A stretch of DNA of 64,000 nucleotides from Anabaena cylindrica PCC 7122 (GTDB lineage Bacteria; Cyanobacteriota; Cyanobacteriia; Cyanobacteriales; Nostocaceae): the NCBI RefSeq assembly GCF_000317695.1, contig NC_019771.1, positions 2,546,001 through 2,610,000 on the forward strand, given 5' to 3'. How positions within the stretch are numbered: position 1 is the stretch's first letter; the number at the start of each line of letters is the position of its first letter. The position numbers and the translations under genes are program-made. Shown in pieces: positions 8,741 to 17,222 of the stretch. The notes under the pieces are model-generated. The model did no database searches and was not told where the DNA came from. It saw only the letters and a list, made by a program, of their open reading frames with translations.

Positions 8741-8786
8741 TAATAATGTATCTAAAGTTATACTACTTCTAGACTGGTAATCAATT

Positions 8787-9215
8787 ATGCAAATTAAAGG
8801 AATAAGCATTGCTTTAGTTCTGGGTCTTTCTTTGCCCATAGCCACAGATATTGCTGTCCATAATCAAGCTGTGGCTGGTCTCGCTTTTCCAGATGGAGAA
8901 TTTTTTGCAGAGAAGGGTCAATCACACACTTGGCATTTAACTCTTTGGGAAGAAAAAGGTAATTATTACTACAAAAATTTAAACCTGAAAACAGGCAAAA
9001 AACTTTGTTTAGTTGGTGCTAGAGCATCTGGTACTAAAGCTCGTCCTGTCTTCACCTGGACTAATGGCAAATTTAAATATCAAGTTGCCTGGCAAACTGT
9101 CCAATCCGATTTGGTACGATTACAGGTAATAAATCCTGCCGGTCAGATGATTTTAAATGAACTTCTGATCCGTCAGCCTGGTGAATTTGAAGATCCCAAT
9201 GCCACTAAATGTTAG
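8787..9215 (+). CDS. exported protein, function unknown
   Basis: A 142-residue protein with a clear signal peptide: basic MQIKG, a hydrophobic core (ISIALVLGLSLPIA) and an AVA-type cleavage site near residue 30. The mature part is about 110 residues, rich in Trp, Tyr and Lys, with a likely beta-rich pattern (for example FKYQVAWQTV) and two Cys (one in KKLCLVG, one at the C-terminus) that could pair in the periplasm. I do not recognise the family. It begins just after the MITE-like element, which could carry its promoter. It precedes glyS by 170 bases on the same strand. Confidence 0.7.
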   Translation: MQIKGISIALVLGLSLPIATDIAVHNQAVAGLAFPDGEFFAEKGQSHTWHLTLWEEKGNYYYKNLNLKTGKKLCLVGARASGTKARPVFTWTNGKFKYQVAWQTVQSDLVRLQVINPAGQMILNELLIRQPGEFEDPNATKC

Positions 9216-9385
9216 AAGATATTTAGACATAGGTGTGAAAAACAATGTAGAGCGGAGAATCCCTAACCAGGTCACGTCTCTACATTGGAAAAAAGAAAAT
9301 TCTGCCGAATCAGTTGTACATTGGATACTTCAGCCTGATGGCAAGGTACACTGTTGGAATTGACTGATAAAGTTAAGAGTGACCT

Positions 9386-11536
9386 ATGCCTGCGTTTTTA
9401 TTAGAAGTTGGAACAGAAGAATTACCTGCAAGCTTTCTTAGTAATGCTATTGTACAATGGCGATCGCGCATTCCCCAAACTCTGGAAGCTCACAGCCTTA
9501 CATATCAAGCTTTTGAAGTTTATGGAACTCCTCGCAGATTAGCAGTTTTAATCACCGGTTTACCATCTCAACAACCAGATAAAGAAGAAGAAATCAAAGG
9601 GCCACCCGCGCAAGCAGCTTTTAAAGATGGTCAACCCACACCCGCAGCAGTCGGTTTTGCTAAAAAACAAGGTGTGGAAGTCGCAGCTTTTGAAATTCGT
9701 CCCACTGAAAAAGGTGATTTCATCTTTATCCAAAAAAAGACTCCCGGCCGTCCAGTTGCGGAAATTTTGACAGAACTTGTTCCCCAATGGATTTGGAATT
9801 TAGAAGGAAAGCGGTTAATGCGTTGGGGACATGGAGATGCTAAATTTTCCCGTCCGATTCGCTGGTTGGTGACTTTATTAGATGGGGATGTTTTGCCGTT
9901 AGAATTGGAAAATGGCGGTAAAACTGTCAAGAGTAATAGAATATCTCAAGCACATCGCGTTTTACATCCAGAACCTGTAAGTATTCCCCACGCTACAGAA
10001 TATGTAAATACCCTGCGTTCTGGTTTTGTGAATGTTGTCCCAGAAGAACGGGAAAACATGATCAAAGAACAAGTGACAACAGCAGCACAAAAGTTAGGCG
10101 GATATACACCAATTTACCCAGATTTATTAGCAGAAGTCATCAATCTTGTTGAATCTCCTAGCGCAGTTATCGGTAAATTTGAAGATGAATTTCTCCAATT
10201 ACCAACTGAAGTAATTACTACAGTCATGGTAAATCATCAGCGTTATTTCCCTATTTTTAAAACTGCTGATAGCAAAGAGTTATTACCCAATTTCATCACT
10301 ACTTCTAACGGTGATCCTGCCAAATCAGATATTATTGCTGTAGGTAACGAAAGGGTAATTCGAGCGCGTTTAGCTGATGGTAGATTTTTCTATGAAGCTG
10401 ATTTAGCTAAACCATTAGAAAGCTTTTTACCTCAATTGGAAAAAGTCACTTTCCAAGAAGATTTAGGTTCAGTTCGGGCGAAAATTGACAGAGTTGTTAA
10501 TATTGCTAATCTCATTTCTCAACAATTGCGATTAGGAGAAAGTGAAAGCAAGAAAATTAAAAGAGCAGCATTATTGTGTAAAGCTGATTTAGTCTCACAA
10601 ATGGTGTATGAATTCCCAGAATTACAGGGAATTATGGGAGAAAAATATGCTTTAGCTAGTGGGGAAGATGCAGAAGTTGCCACAGCAATAATTGAGCATT
10701 ATTTACCCAAAAATGCTGATGATATTTTACCCCAAACTCTCACAGGTCAAATTGTTGGTTTAGCTGATAGATTAGATACCTTAATCAGTATCTTTGGCTT
10801 AGGTTTAATTCCCACAGGTTCATCCGATCCTTTTGCACTGCGTCGCGCTGCCAATGCCATAGTTAATATTACATGGTTTGCGAATCTACAGATTAATTTA
10901 GAAAAGCTATTAGAACAAATAGCCACAGATTTTGCAACTGCTTTTAACAAAGATGCGAAATCATTAATTAAAACTTTGCAAGAATTTTTCCTGCAACGGA
11001 TTCGCACCTTACTACAAGAAGAAAAGCAGATTGATTATGATTTGGTAAATGCTGTTTTGGGAGAAAATGACCCAGAATATACAGAAAGAGCATTACAGGA
11101 TTTATTAGATGTACGCGATCGCGCTCTCTACTTGCAACAAATCCGCAAAGACGGTACTTTAGATAAAATCTACGAAACCGTCAACCGTTCCACCCGTCTA
11201 GCAGCACAAGGCGATTTAGACTTCCAGCAGCTAGAACCGCAATCTTTAATTAACCCCGAATTATTCCAAAAATCCTCTGAATCTGCATTCTACAACGCCT
11301 TGATTGAGTTAGTACCCGAAACCCAAGCAGCGCAACAAAACCGTGATTACCTACGATTAGTAGCCGCACTAGAAAAAATTGCTCCCACCGTGAGTAAATT
11401 CTTTGATGGTGAAGATAGCGTATTAGTCATGGACTCCAATCTCGATATTAAGCGAAATCGGTTAAATTTACTGGGATTACTTCGCAATCATGCTCGTGTT
11501 ATAGCTGACTTTGGTGCGATCGTGAAAAATCTGTAG
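9386..11536 (+). CDS. glyS: glycyl-tRNA synthetase beta subunit
   Basis: A 716-residue protein matching GlyRS beta subunits from the N-terminal FLLEVGTEELPA to the C-terminal DALR-type anticodon-binding region (near residue 575 onward, ending RNHARVIADFG). With the alpha subunit (glyQ, not in this window) it charges tRNA-Gly; the beta subunit carries tRNA recognition and an HD-like domain. The length is normal for the family. Separation of glyQ and glyS is usual in cyanobacteria. ATG start; no partner operon is evident, as murD follows after 80 bases. Confidence 0.97.
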   Translation: MPAFLLEVGTEELPASFLSNAIVQWRSRIPQTLEAHSLTYQAFEVYGTPRRLAVLITGLPSQQPDKEEEIKGPPAQAAFKDGQPTPAAVGFAKKQGVEVAAFEIRPTEKGDFIFIQKKTPGRPVAEILTELVPQWIWNLEGKRLMRWGHGDAKFSRPIRWLVTLLDGDVLPLELENGGKTVKSNRISQAHRVLHPEPVSIPHATEYVNTLRSGFVNVVPEERENMIKEQVTTAAQKLGGYTPIYPDLLAEVINLVESPSAVIGKFEDEFLQLPTEVITTVMVNHQRYFPIFKTADSKELLPNFITTSNGDPAKSDIIAVGNERVIRARLADGRFFYEADLAKPLESFLPQLEKVTFQEDLGSVRAKIDRVVNIANLISQQLRLGESESKKIKRAALLCKADLVSQMVYEFPELQGIMGEKYALASGEDAEVATAIIEHYLPKNADDILPQTLTGQIVGLADRLDTLISIFGLGLIPTGSSDPFALRRAANAIVNITWFANLQINLEKLLEQIATDFATAFNKDAKSLIKTLQEFFLQRIRTLLQEEKQIDYDLVNAVLGENDPEYTERALQDLLDVRDRALYLQQIRKDGTLDKIYETVNRSTRLAAQGDLDFQQLEPQSLINPELFQKSSESAFYNALIELVPETQAAQQNRDYLRLVAALEKIAPTVSKFFDGEDSVLVMDSNLDIKRNRLNLLGLLRNHARVIADFGAIVKNL

Positions 11537-11616
11537 CAAAAGTCAACAAAAACAGGTGTAATTTTTGCTAATTAACGCTACCATAGGGTAGCTTAACCAG
11601 GGATGCTACACAGTCT

Positions 11617-13011
11617 ATGCCAGAAGCTATAGTTATTGGATTGGGAAAGTCCGGCGTTGCTGCGGCAAGATTGTTGAAACAGGAAGGCTGGGAGGTGGAG
11701 TTAAATGATAGTAGCACCTCCCCGACCCTCCTCAAACAACAACAAGAACTTGCCACTGAAAAAATTCCCGTTAAATTAGGTCACATTCCAGATCTAAATA
11801 ATACTCATTTACCCAAATTAATAGTCGTTAGTCCCGGTGTCCCTTGGGATATTCCTATCTTAGTCAAAGCACGAGACTTAGGGATTGAAACCATTGGGGA
11901 AATGGAATTAGCTTGGCGAAATTTACAAAATATTCCTTGGGTGGGAATTACTGGTACAAACGGTAAAACTACCACCACAGCCTTAACTGCTGCCATTTTT
12001 CAAGCTGCTGGATTTAACGCTCCTGCCTGTGGTAACATCGGTTTGGCTGCTTGCGAAGTAGCTTTAGCTGTAGAAAAACCAGATTGGATAATTGGTGAAC
12101 TTAGCAGTTATCAAATTGAGTCTTCCGTAACTCTTTCTCCCCGCATTGGTATCTGGACAACCTTCACACCAGATCATTTAGCGCGTCATAAAACTCTAGA
12201 AAATTACTACAATATTAAAGCCAAGCTATTAAATAATTCTCAGTTGCAAATATTCAACGGGGATGATGCCTATTTAAGTAAAAGAGGATTAAGTGATTGG
12301 CCAAATGCTTATTGGACAAGTGTTAAAGGTAAGGATTTTTTAATTGCTGAAAAAGGCTTTTATATAGAAAATGGTTGGGTAATAGAAAAATTATCTGCAA
12401 CCTCTACACCCACACCAATTATAGAAGTTTCGGCTTTGCGAATGGTAGGAGAACATAACCAACAAAATCTCCTTATGTCAGTAGCAGCAGCGCGGTTAGC
12501 AGGAATTAATATTGATGCGATTTCCCATGCTGTGCGTGAATTTCCCGGTGTTCCCCATCGTTTAGAACATATCTGTACCTGGGAAGGTATTGATTTTATT
12601 AATGATAGCAAAGCGACTAATTATGATGCCGCAGAAGTTGGTTTATCATCTGTAAAAACTCCCGCAATTTTAATTGCTGGTGGTGAAGCTAAAGCAGGTG
12701 ATGATACTGGTTGGTTAGCCAAAATCCAGGATAAAGCGGCTGCTGTTTTACTCATTGGTAATGCTGCACCAGCATTTGCTGAACGTCTGCAAGAGGTAGA
12801 ATATACTAACTTTGAAATTGTGGAAACAATGGAAAAAGCTGTACCCAAGTCAGCAGAATTAGCTAAACTCCATCAAGCATCTGTCGTCTTGTTATCTCCC
12901 GCTTGTGCAAGTTTTGACCAATATCCAAATTTTGAAATACGCGGCGATCATTTTCGGCAATTGTGTCTTATGGAACAGAATTCAGGAGTCAGGAGTCAGA
13001 ATTCAGAATAA
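11617..13011 (+). CDS. murD: UDP-N-acetylmuramoyl-L-alanine--D-glutamate ligase
   Basis: A 464-residue Mur ligase that adds D-glutamate to UDP-MurNAc-L-Ala in peptidoglycan synthesis. It shows the N-terminal nucleotide-sugar motif IGLGKSGVAAARLL, the ATP loop GITGTNGKTTTT near residue 110, the family motif FINDSKATNYDA near residue 330 and the C-terminal LLSPACASFDQY with EIRGDHFRQL. The last 12 residues (EQNSGVRSQNSE) are not family sequence. They are encoded exactly by a 36-base dispersed repeat whose other copy is at 43183-43218. The normal stop has evidently been replaced by the repeat. Confidence 0.97.
   Translation: MPEAIVIGLGKSGVAAARLLKQEGWEVELNDSSTSPTLLKQQQELATEKIPVKLGHIPDLNNTHLPKLIVVSPGVPWDIPILVKARDLGIETIGEMELAWRNLQNIPWVGITGTNGKTTTTALTAAIFQAAGFNAPACGNIGLAACEVALAVEKPDWIIGELSSYQIESSVTLSPRIGIWTTFTPDHLARHKTLENYYNIKAKLLNNSQLQIFNGDDAYLSKRGLSDWPNAYWTSVKGKDFLIAEKGFYIENGWVIEKLSATSTPTPIIEVSALRMVGEHNQQNLLMSVAAARLAGINIDAISHAVREFPGVPHRLEHICTWEGIDFINDSKATNYDAAEVGLSSVKTPAILIAGGEAKAGDDTGWLAKIQDKAAAVLLIGNAAPAFAERLQEVEYTNFEIVETMEKAVPKSAELAKLHQASVVLLSPACASFDQYPNFEIRGDHFRQLCLMEQNSGVRSQNSE
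12973..13008 (+). repeat. 36-base dispersed repeat forming the murD 3' end
   Basis: This stretch is identical to 43183-43218 in inverted orientation. It contains two GGAGTCA-type heptamers flanked by GAATTC sites. It is read in frame as the end of MurD, and the TAA stop follows it. Confidence 0.85.
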
Positions 13012-13045
13012 TATCGGGAAGTGCTGTATGTCATACTGTATCCCT

Positions 13046-13239
13046 GACTGGACAATACTGTTCGGTTAAGAATTTTTGTAGGTTGGGTTGAACGATAGTG
13101 AAACCCAACAAATGCGTGTAAATGTTGGGTTATGCCTCCGGCACACTTCGTGAACGTTCCATTGCTTCGCAACGCTAACGCGAACAACCCAACCTACCTA
13201 ATTTAATGTTTTTAGCTTAACCGACAAGTATTGCCTGAC
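13046..13239. repeat. outer palindromic element interrupted by an inner element
   Basis: The arms 13046-13070 (GACTGGACAATACTG...GGTTAAG) and 13216-13239 are imperfect inverted copies of each other. They are separated by the inner element at 13078-13197 and short spacers. This is what insertion of one small element into the loop of another palindrome would give. Confidence 0.6.
13078..13197. mobile_element. MITE-like element with perfect 13-base terminal inverted repeats
   Basis: The ends GTAGGTTGGGTTG and CAACCCAACCTAC are perfect inverted copies, 120 bases apart edge to edge. The inner copies AAACCCAAC and GTTGGGTT add further symmetry. It is non-coding. The right part (CCTCCGGCACACTTCG and onward) resembles dispersed cyanobacterial repeat sequence. 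Confidence 0.7.
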
Positions 13240-13511
13240 GGAAGGGTTAGGACGGTAGTTTGTAACCCGCTATAAATTGAAGGAATAGTGGTGGGTTAGC
13301 GTAGCATAACTCACCCTACAATTTTTAGGGAATTTATTTTTTGCTGTTCTCTTAGTAGAACTATCAACACTATTCTAAGTAATCAGAGAAAATTAATTAC
13401 CGAGTTTATTCCCCATTCCCTTTTAAATCCCACAGCTATATAGAAAGATAGATGAATTATCCATCTTATAAATGATTAAATTTGCCAGAGTCTTTCACTT
13501 CTGTGATTAAG

Positions 13512-13538
13512 GTTTGGCGCAACACCAAGCCTTTTTTT
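13512..13538 (+). terminator. plus-strand rho-independent terminator 1
   Basis: AGGTTTGG and CCAAGCCT pair around a short GCGCAACA-containing loop and are followed by a run of seven T. It could end the murD transcript about 500 bases downstream, or a small RNA starting in the gap. Confidence 0.6.
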
Positions 13539-13678
13539 ATACTTTTACTATATCACACCATAAAGTAAATTTAGCAGTGCTTTCGTTCAAAATTAGCCTT
13601 GATTGTACTCCTTAAGGAGGATGCTTAAATTACTGAGACTTTATAAACTAGGATATATTTTACCCTGAGTGAAGTCTT

Positions 13679-13711
13679 GGCTTGGTTTCCCTTCCAAGCC
13701 TTTTTATTTTT
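13679..13711 (+). terminator. plus-strand rho-independent terminator 2
   Basis: GGCTTGG and CCAAGCC form a perfect 7-base stem, followed by TTTTTATTTTT. The orientation is plus strand, yet the next gene is on the minus strand and ends at 13716. So it serves a plus-strand transcript arising between the two terminators or read through the first. Confidence 0.65.
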
Positions 13712-13715
13712 CTAA

Positions 13716-15374
13716 CTATCTTTTCATCAACCCCATTGCTTCCATAGGAATTTGTCTGACTATACTAAATGGAAACAGATTAGTTGAGGAAATTTGAGCA
13801 TATTCTGGAGTCAAAAAAGCCGCATATTTACTAGCTTCTGGTGTTAACTGTGCTGCCATTGCTAGAGTTACAATTTTCACAAATTTCCGCACATCAGTTG
13901 CTTGCTCACCCTTGATTTCTCGACTAGAAAATGGTGTATTTGGATCTACTGGCTGATTTGAATTGGTATCAGGATCAATAACACTCAAATGTGTAGCACC
14001 AACAGCACCAGCAAACCATTTAGGAGTCTGAATTTTAGCAAAGCCTATTACCTGTTCGGTTAAAGGTGGAGTAATTCTATCTGCGGAACTTGCTAAAACG
14101 AGGGTGGGAATTTGTACTTTTGTTAAACCAGTTTCACCAAATAACAAAGAAGTAGCAGGATTAAGTGCAACTATTTGTTTAATTCTGGGATCTTGCAATT
14201 GATAGCTTTTCTCTGGTAATTCTTTAGCTACACACAGAAAGCCTTCCACTATACTCAATTTAGCCGATTTCTCTTCACAGCTTTGTTTGAGGCTTTCAAT
14301 TTGGAATTCACCACCAGCTAGTGCTAAAGCTGTAGTTCCACCAAAAGAATAACCAACAACCATGACTTTATCAGTTGCAAGTTTTCCTTGGAGTGGGTTA
14401 TTGGCAGTTTTGTTGATTTTTTCTAATTCATCAACAACAAAACTAATATCGCGAGGTCTGTCTAAAAATTCTTGAGGTTTTAGCAACTGGGTTTTATTTT
14501 TAGTTGCTAATTCACTGCTAGTTTGATTACTACCTGGATGTTCTAAGGCTGCGACTACATAACCGTGGGATGCGAGGTGTTGTGCTAAATAACGCAAATC
14601 AGCGCGGTTTGAGCCAAAACCGTGAGAAAAGACAATTACAGGTTTATCGGTATTTGCGGAATTTGACCAGTAAGTATCTACGGTAATATTACGATTGCGC
14701 TTTTCGTCATTTAAATTTAAATTAAGAACTTGAACTTGGCTATTTCCAGTTTGTTGAGGGTCAAGGGGATAAGATGATTTTAGATTACTGGGGGCATTTG
14801 GGGGAGCCATAGCCAGCATAAACATTTGAGTCCGCAAAAAAGCCATATTTAAGCTTTTTGCCACATTTAAAGCCTTAGGTACATCAATTTCTAGGCTTTT
14901 ACTGGGATAAGCAGCAATAAAACTGAGTACAGATAAACCTTGAGGCGAATTAGCACCTAAAATTAATCCTGATCTTAGTGCTTGAACACCAGCTTTATCT
15001 TTGCGGCTGATACCAGCAGAAATGTCATTGAGAACGGTGCTAGCAATTTGAGTATTAAGTAATCTAGTCAGGGTGACGACATTTAGCGGTATTCTTGCTC
15101 TCAATCCTCCTACCAAAAAGCGGCGTTGTTGTTCTGATAGCCTTTTGGTATAAGTTCCTAAACTAGCGGGTAATTCTCCAATTTCTACCGATTTTTTTAA
15201 GTCAGCTAAAGAAGCAGATTCTTCTAATGCTCCATACCGGACAACAACTGTATCTGCTGCTTGCGCTGAAGTGTTTGCTCCTAATAATGGCATGAATGCG
15301 ATCGCTACCGCAGGTATCGCGCTAAATACACTTGCAACTAGCTTGCTATTTTTCCAACTGTTTCCTGTCAACAT
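13716..15374 (-). CDS. secreted alpha/beta hydrolase with DUF1400 domain
   Basis: A 552-residue protein. A signal peptide of about 40 residues ends near SAQAADTV. Residues about 40-150 form a DUF1400 region (VVRYGALEESASLADL), found in cyanobacteria in front of hydrolases. The C-terminal hydrolase shows the oxyanion-side HGFGSNRADL near residue 250, the nucleophile elbow GYSFGGT with the catalytic Ser near residue 342, and a likely catalytic His in ATHLSVIDPD near 461. It resembles platelet-activating-factor acetylhydrolase-type esterases, so a periplasmic lipase or esterase is likely; the substrate is unknown. ATG start at 15374; apparently monocistronic. Confidence 0.85.
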   Translation of the reverse strand: MLTGNSWKNSKLVASVFSAIPAVAIAFMPLLGANTSAQAADTVVVRYGALEESASLADLKKSVEIGELPASLGTYTKRLSEQQRRFLVGGLRARIPLNVVTLTRLLNTQIASTVLNDISAGISRKDKAGVQALRSGLILGANSPQGLSVLSFIAAYPSKSLEIDVPKALNVAKSLNMAFLRTQMFMLAMAPPNAPSNLKSSYPLDPQQTGNSQVQVLNLNLNDEKRNRNITVDTYWSNSANTDKPVIVFSHGFGSNRADLRYLAQHLASHGYVVAALEHPGSNQTSSELATKNKTQLLKPQEFLDRPRDISFVVDELEKINKTANNPLQGKLATDKVMVVGYSFGGTTALALAGGEFQIESLKQSCEEKSAKLSIVEGFLCVAKELPEKSYQLQDPRIKQIVALNPATSLLFGETGLTKVQIPTLVLASSADRITPPLTEQVIGFAKIQTPKWFAGAVGATHLSVIDPDTNSNQPVDPNTPFSSREIKGEQATDVRKFVKIVTLAMAAQLTPEASKYAAFLTPEYAQISSTNLFPFSIVRQIPMEAMGLMKR

Positions 15375-15629
15375 TTTTAAACTGCACTTCTACTTAGAGG
15401 ATTGTAGCTGGTTTTAGTGTGTTTGACTACTGTACTTGTGAAAAACATGGAATAAAATAATTGATATATAGCGATCCTATTTGAGTTCAGAACTGATTGG
15501 TGGGGGCAGGGAATAGGGAATAGGGAGCAGGGAAAAGAAAGCGTTCATAAATCATTTAGGATTGATATACTATGCCATTATTCTGATTTATTTCAACACA
15601 ACTTTCGTTGCCAAAACTAATTTAAATTT

Positions 15630-16067
15630 ATGCGTAGTCCCTTTATATATGGTTCTATTTTTCTGCTTTCTTGCTTAATTATTGTTATTTGGTGGCCTAT
15701 AAATGATTCTCCTTGTAGCCTTGTCGATATGCTGAAATTTAAAAAAGCAAATTTTCAAGTTCAAGCGACTCAGGTTGTTGTTAAACCTTGGCTAGGTAAA
15801 CATCATATATACGCAATATTTAAGGTTCCTGATAAGTACAAAGAAAGCAAATTTTTGCTAACTGTTCCAGGCAATCGTCAATATTGTTCTAAACCTTTTG
15901 GACATAGCCAAAATTATGATGATGTTTTTGCAGAACCAGGAACCCATTTAATTAGGCACTATATTAGAACTCGCACTGCTGTCAAAATGATTTTTCAAGG
16001 TTTGTATTCTGAGCTTAATAATCCTCAAAATTGGACTTTGACATTTCCTAAAAACAAGGTTAATTAA
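15630..16067 (+). CDS. exported or membrane-anchored protein, function unknown
   Basis: A 145-residue protein with an N-terminal hydrophobic segment (about residues 6-25) that is either an uncleaved anchor or a signal sequence, followed by a ~115-residue polar domain with Cys in DSPCSLV and RQYCSKPF that could pair outside the cytoplasm. I do not recognise it. It starts at the ATG at 15630, with no clear ribosome binding site. It overlaps the convergent M28 peptidase gene by 4 bases at the stop codons. Confidence 0.6.
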   Translation: MRSPFIYGSIFLLSCLIIVIWWPINDSPCSLVDMLKFKKANFQVQATQVVVKPWLGKHHIYAIFKVPDKYKESKFLLTVPGNRQYCSKPFGHSQNYDDVFAEPGTHLIRHYIRTRTAVKMIFQGLYSELNNPQNWTLTFPKNKVN

Positions 16068-17080
16068 GTTGCAGGTTGAGTTGTTAAAACACCGGATTTT
16101 TCTAATAAAGTATTAGTAGCATTGACTATAATTTGTGCTGAACCTGTGAAGAAAGCGCGATCAATATTTTTTGGTAAATCACTTGGCTGGTGGTAATTAG
16201 GACTACGCAAATTAGCAGTATCTGTCACTAAAACAGCACCTACACCTTGATACCAAAAGGGTGCATGATCACTGCGAAGGGTATCTGGTGTTAATAAGCC
16301 TTTAAAGGGTATGGGTAATGTTAGCACTGCGGGTAGATTTTGATTAGTGCTGTTAAAAGCATTTAATAAAGGTAAATGTTCCATATCACCGACTACGGCT
16401 AAAAAATCACCTTTATCACTAGGTGGAGTTACAGGTAATCCAGTCGGATATTGCTGACACCCAGAAGTGTAACAAGCATAACCTACCATATCCATAACAA
16501 TTACACCTTGGATATTTTTTAACCGTGCTGCTTTTTTCACAAAAGCCTGACTACCTAAAAGTCCTGTTTCTTCTTTGTCAAAAAAAGCTAACTGCAATGT
16601 TCTAGATGTGGGATGGGTAGCAAAAAGTCTAGCAACTTCTAATACTACAGCTACACCAGTGGAATTATCATCTGCACCGGGAGAAAATTCAACTGTATCA
16701 TAATGAGCAGCGATAAGAATTGCACCAGCGGCTTTGTCAGTTCCTTGTTTTTGGGCAAAAATATTTACACCAGTGGGAAATTTTTCTATTTGGGGTTTCC
16801 AGCCAAATTTTCGCAATTGAGTTGTAATATAAGTGCGGGAGTGCGATCGCTCTTTTGGAGTAAAACGCTGAAAATTTAATTTCTGAATATGTGCCAAAAG
16901 TTGATCAGCAGACACCAATGGAATAGAAGTATTATTTTGTTGTTCTGGCTGTGCTTGGGGCTTTTCTATAGGTGTATTTTCAACGACAGGTAAAGTCTCA
17001 GGTTGCTGGAAAAAACCACTAATGCCCATCACAACTATTGCACCCGATATCACCAAAAGTAGCCAAAGCCATTTTTTCAT
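16064..17080 (-). CDS. M28-family zinc aminopeptidase-type protein
   Basis: A 338-residue protein with an N-terminal membrane anchor or signal (residues about 3-22), a Pro/Gln-rich linker, and an M28 peptidase domain. The co-catalytic zinc motifs are visible: AAHYDTVEFSPGADDNSTG (His, bridging Asp) near residue 125-145, FFDKEETGLLG (catalytic and ligand Glu) near 165, VMDMVGYA near 197, and a C-terminal SDHAPFWYQG and PNYHQPSD supplying the last His. M28 enzymes remove N-terminal residues; bacterial secreted forms act in the periplasm or outside. All key ligands appear intact. Converges with the gene ending at 16067. Confidence 0.88.
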   Translation of the reverse strand: MKKWLWLLLVISGAIVVMGISGFFQQPETLPVVENTPIEKPQAQPEQQNNTSIPLVSADQLLAHIQKLNFQRFTPKERSHSRTYITTQLRKFGWKPQIEKFPTGVNIFAQKQGTDKAAGAILIAAHYDTVEFSPGADDNSTGVAVVLEVARLFATHPTSRTLQLAFFDKEETGLLGSQAFVKKAARLKNIQGVIVMDMVGYACYTSGCQQYPTGLPVTPPSDKGDFLAVVGDMEHLPLLNAFNSTNQNLPAVLTLPIPFKGLLTPDTLRSDHAPFWYQGVGAVLVTDTANLRSPNYHQPSDLPKNIDRAFFTGSAQIIVNATNTLLEKSGVLTTQPAT

Positions 17081-17222
17081 GATAATTTTTCCTGTCTTCC
17101 AAACTAAGATAACGCAACACCTAATTTGACAGCGTGTCTTTTGACAAAATCAAAAATTTAATCTATATTCCCACTCTAGAAAAGTTCTGATTTTTCAGAG
17201 CTTAGAACTCAGGACTTTATTT

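Larger units (their letters stand above)
13012..13715. other. 700-base repeat-rich gap between murD and the DUF1400 hydrolase
   Basis: No credible protein gene. It holds a nested pair of inverted-repeat elements (13046-13239), a short GGTGGGTTAGCGTAGCATAA-type repeat near 13290, and two plus-strand terminator hairpins (13512-13538 and 13679-13706) that end no annotated gene other than possibly murD. Confidence 0.6.

Noticed and set aside
9181..9363. 60-codon frame between the exported protein and glyS
   Set aside because: Overlaps the real gene in another frame and has no recognisable features; the region is better read as spacer.
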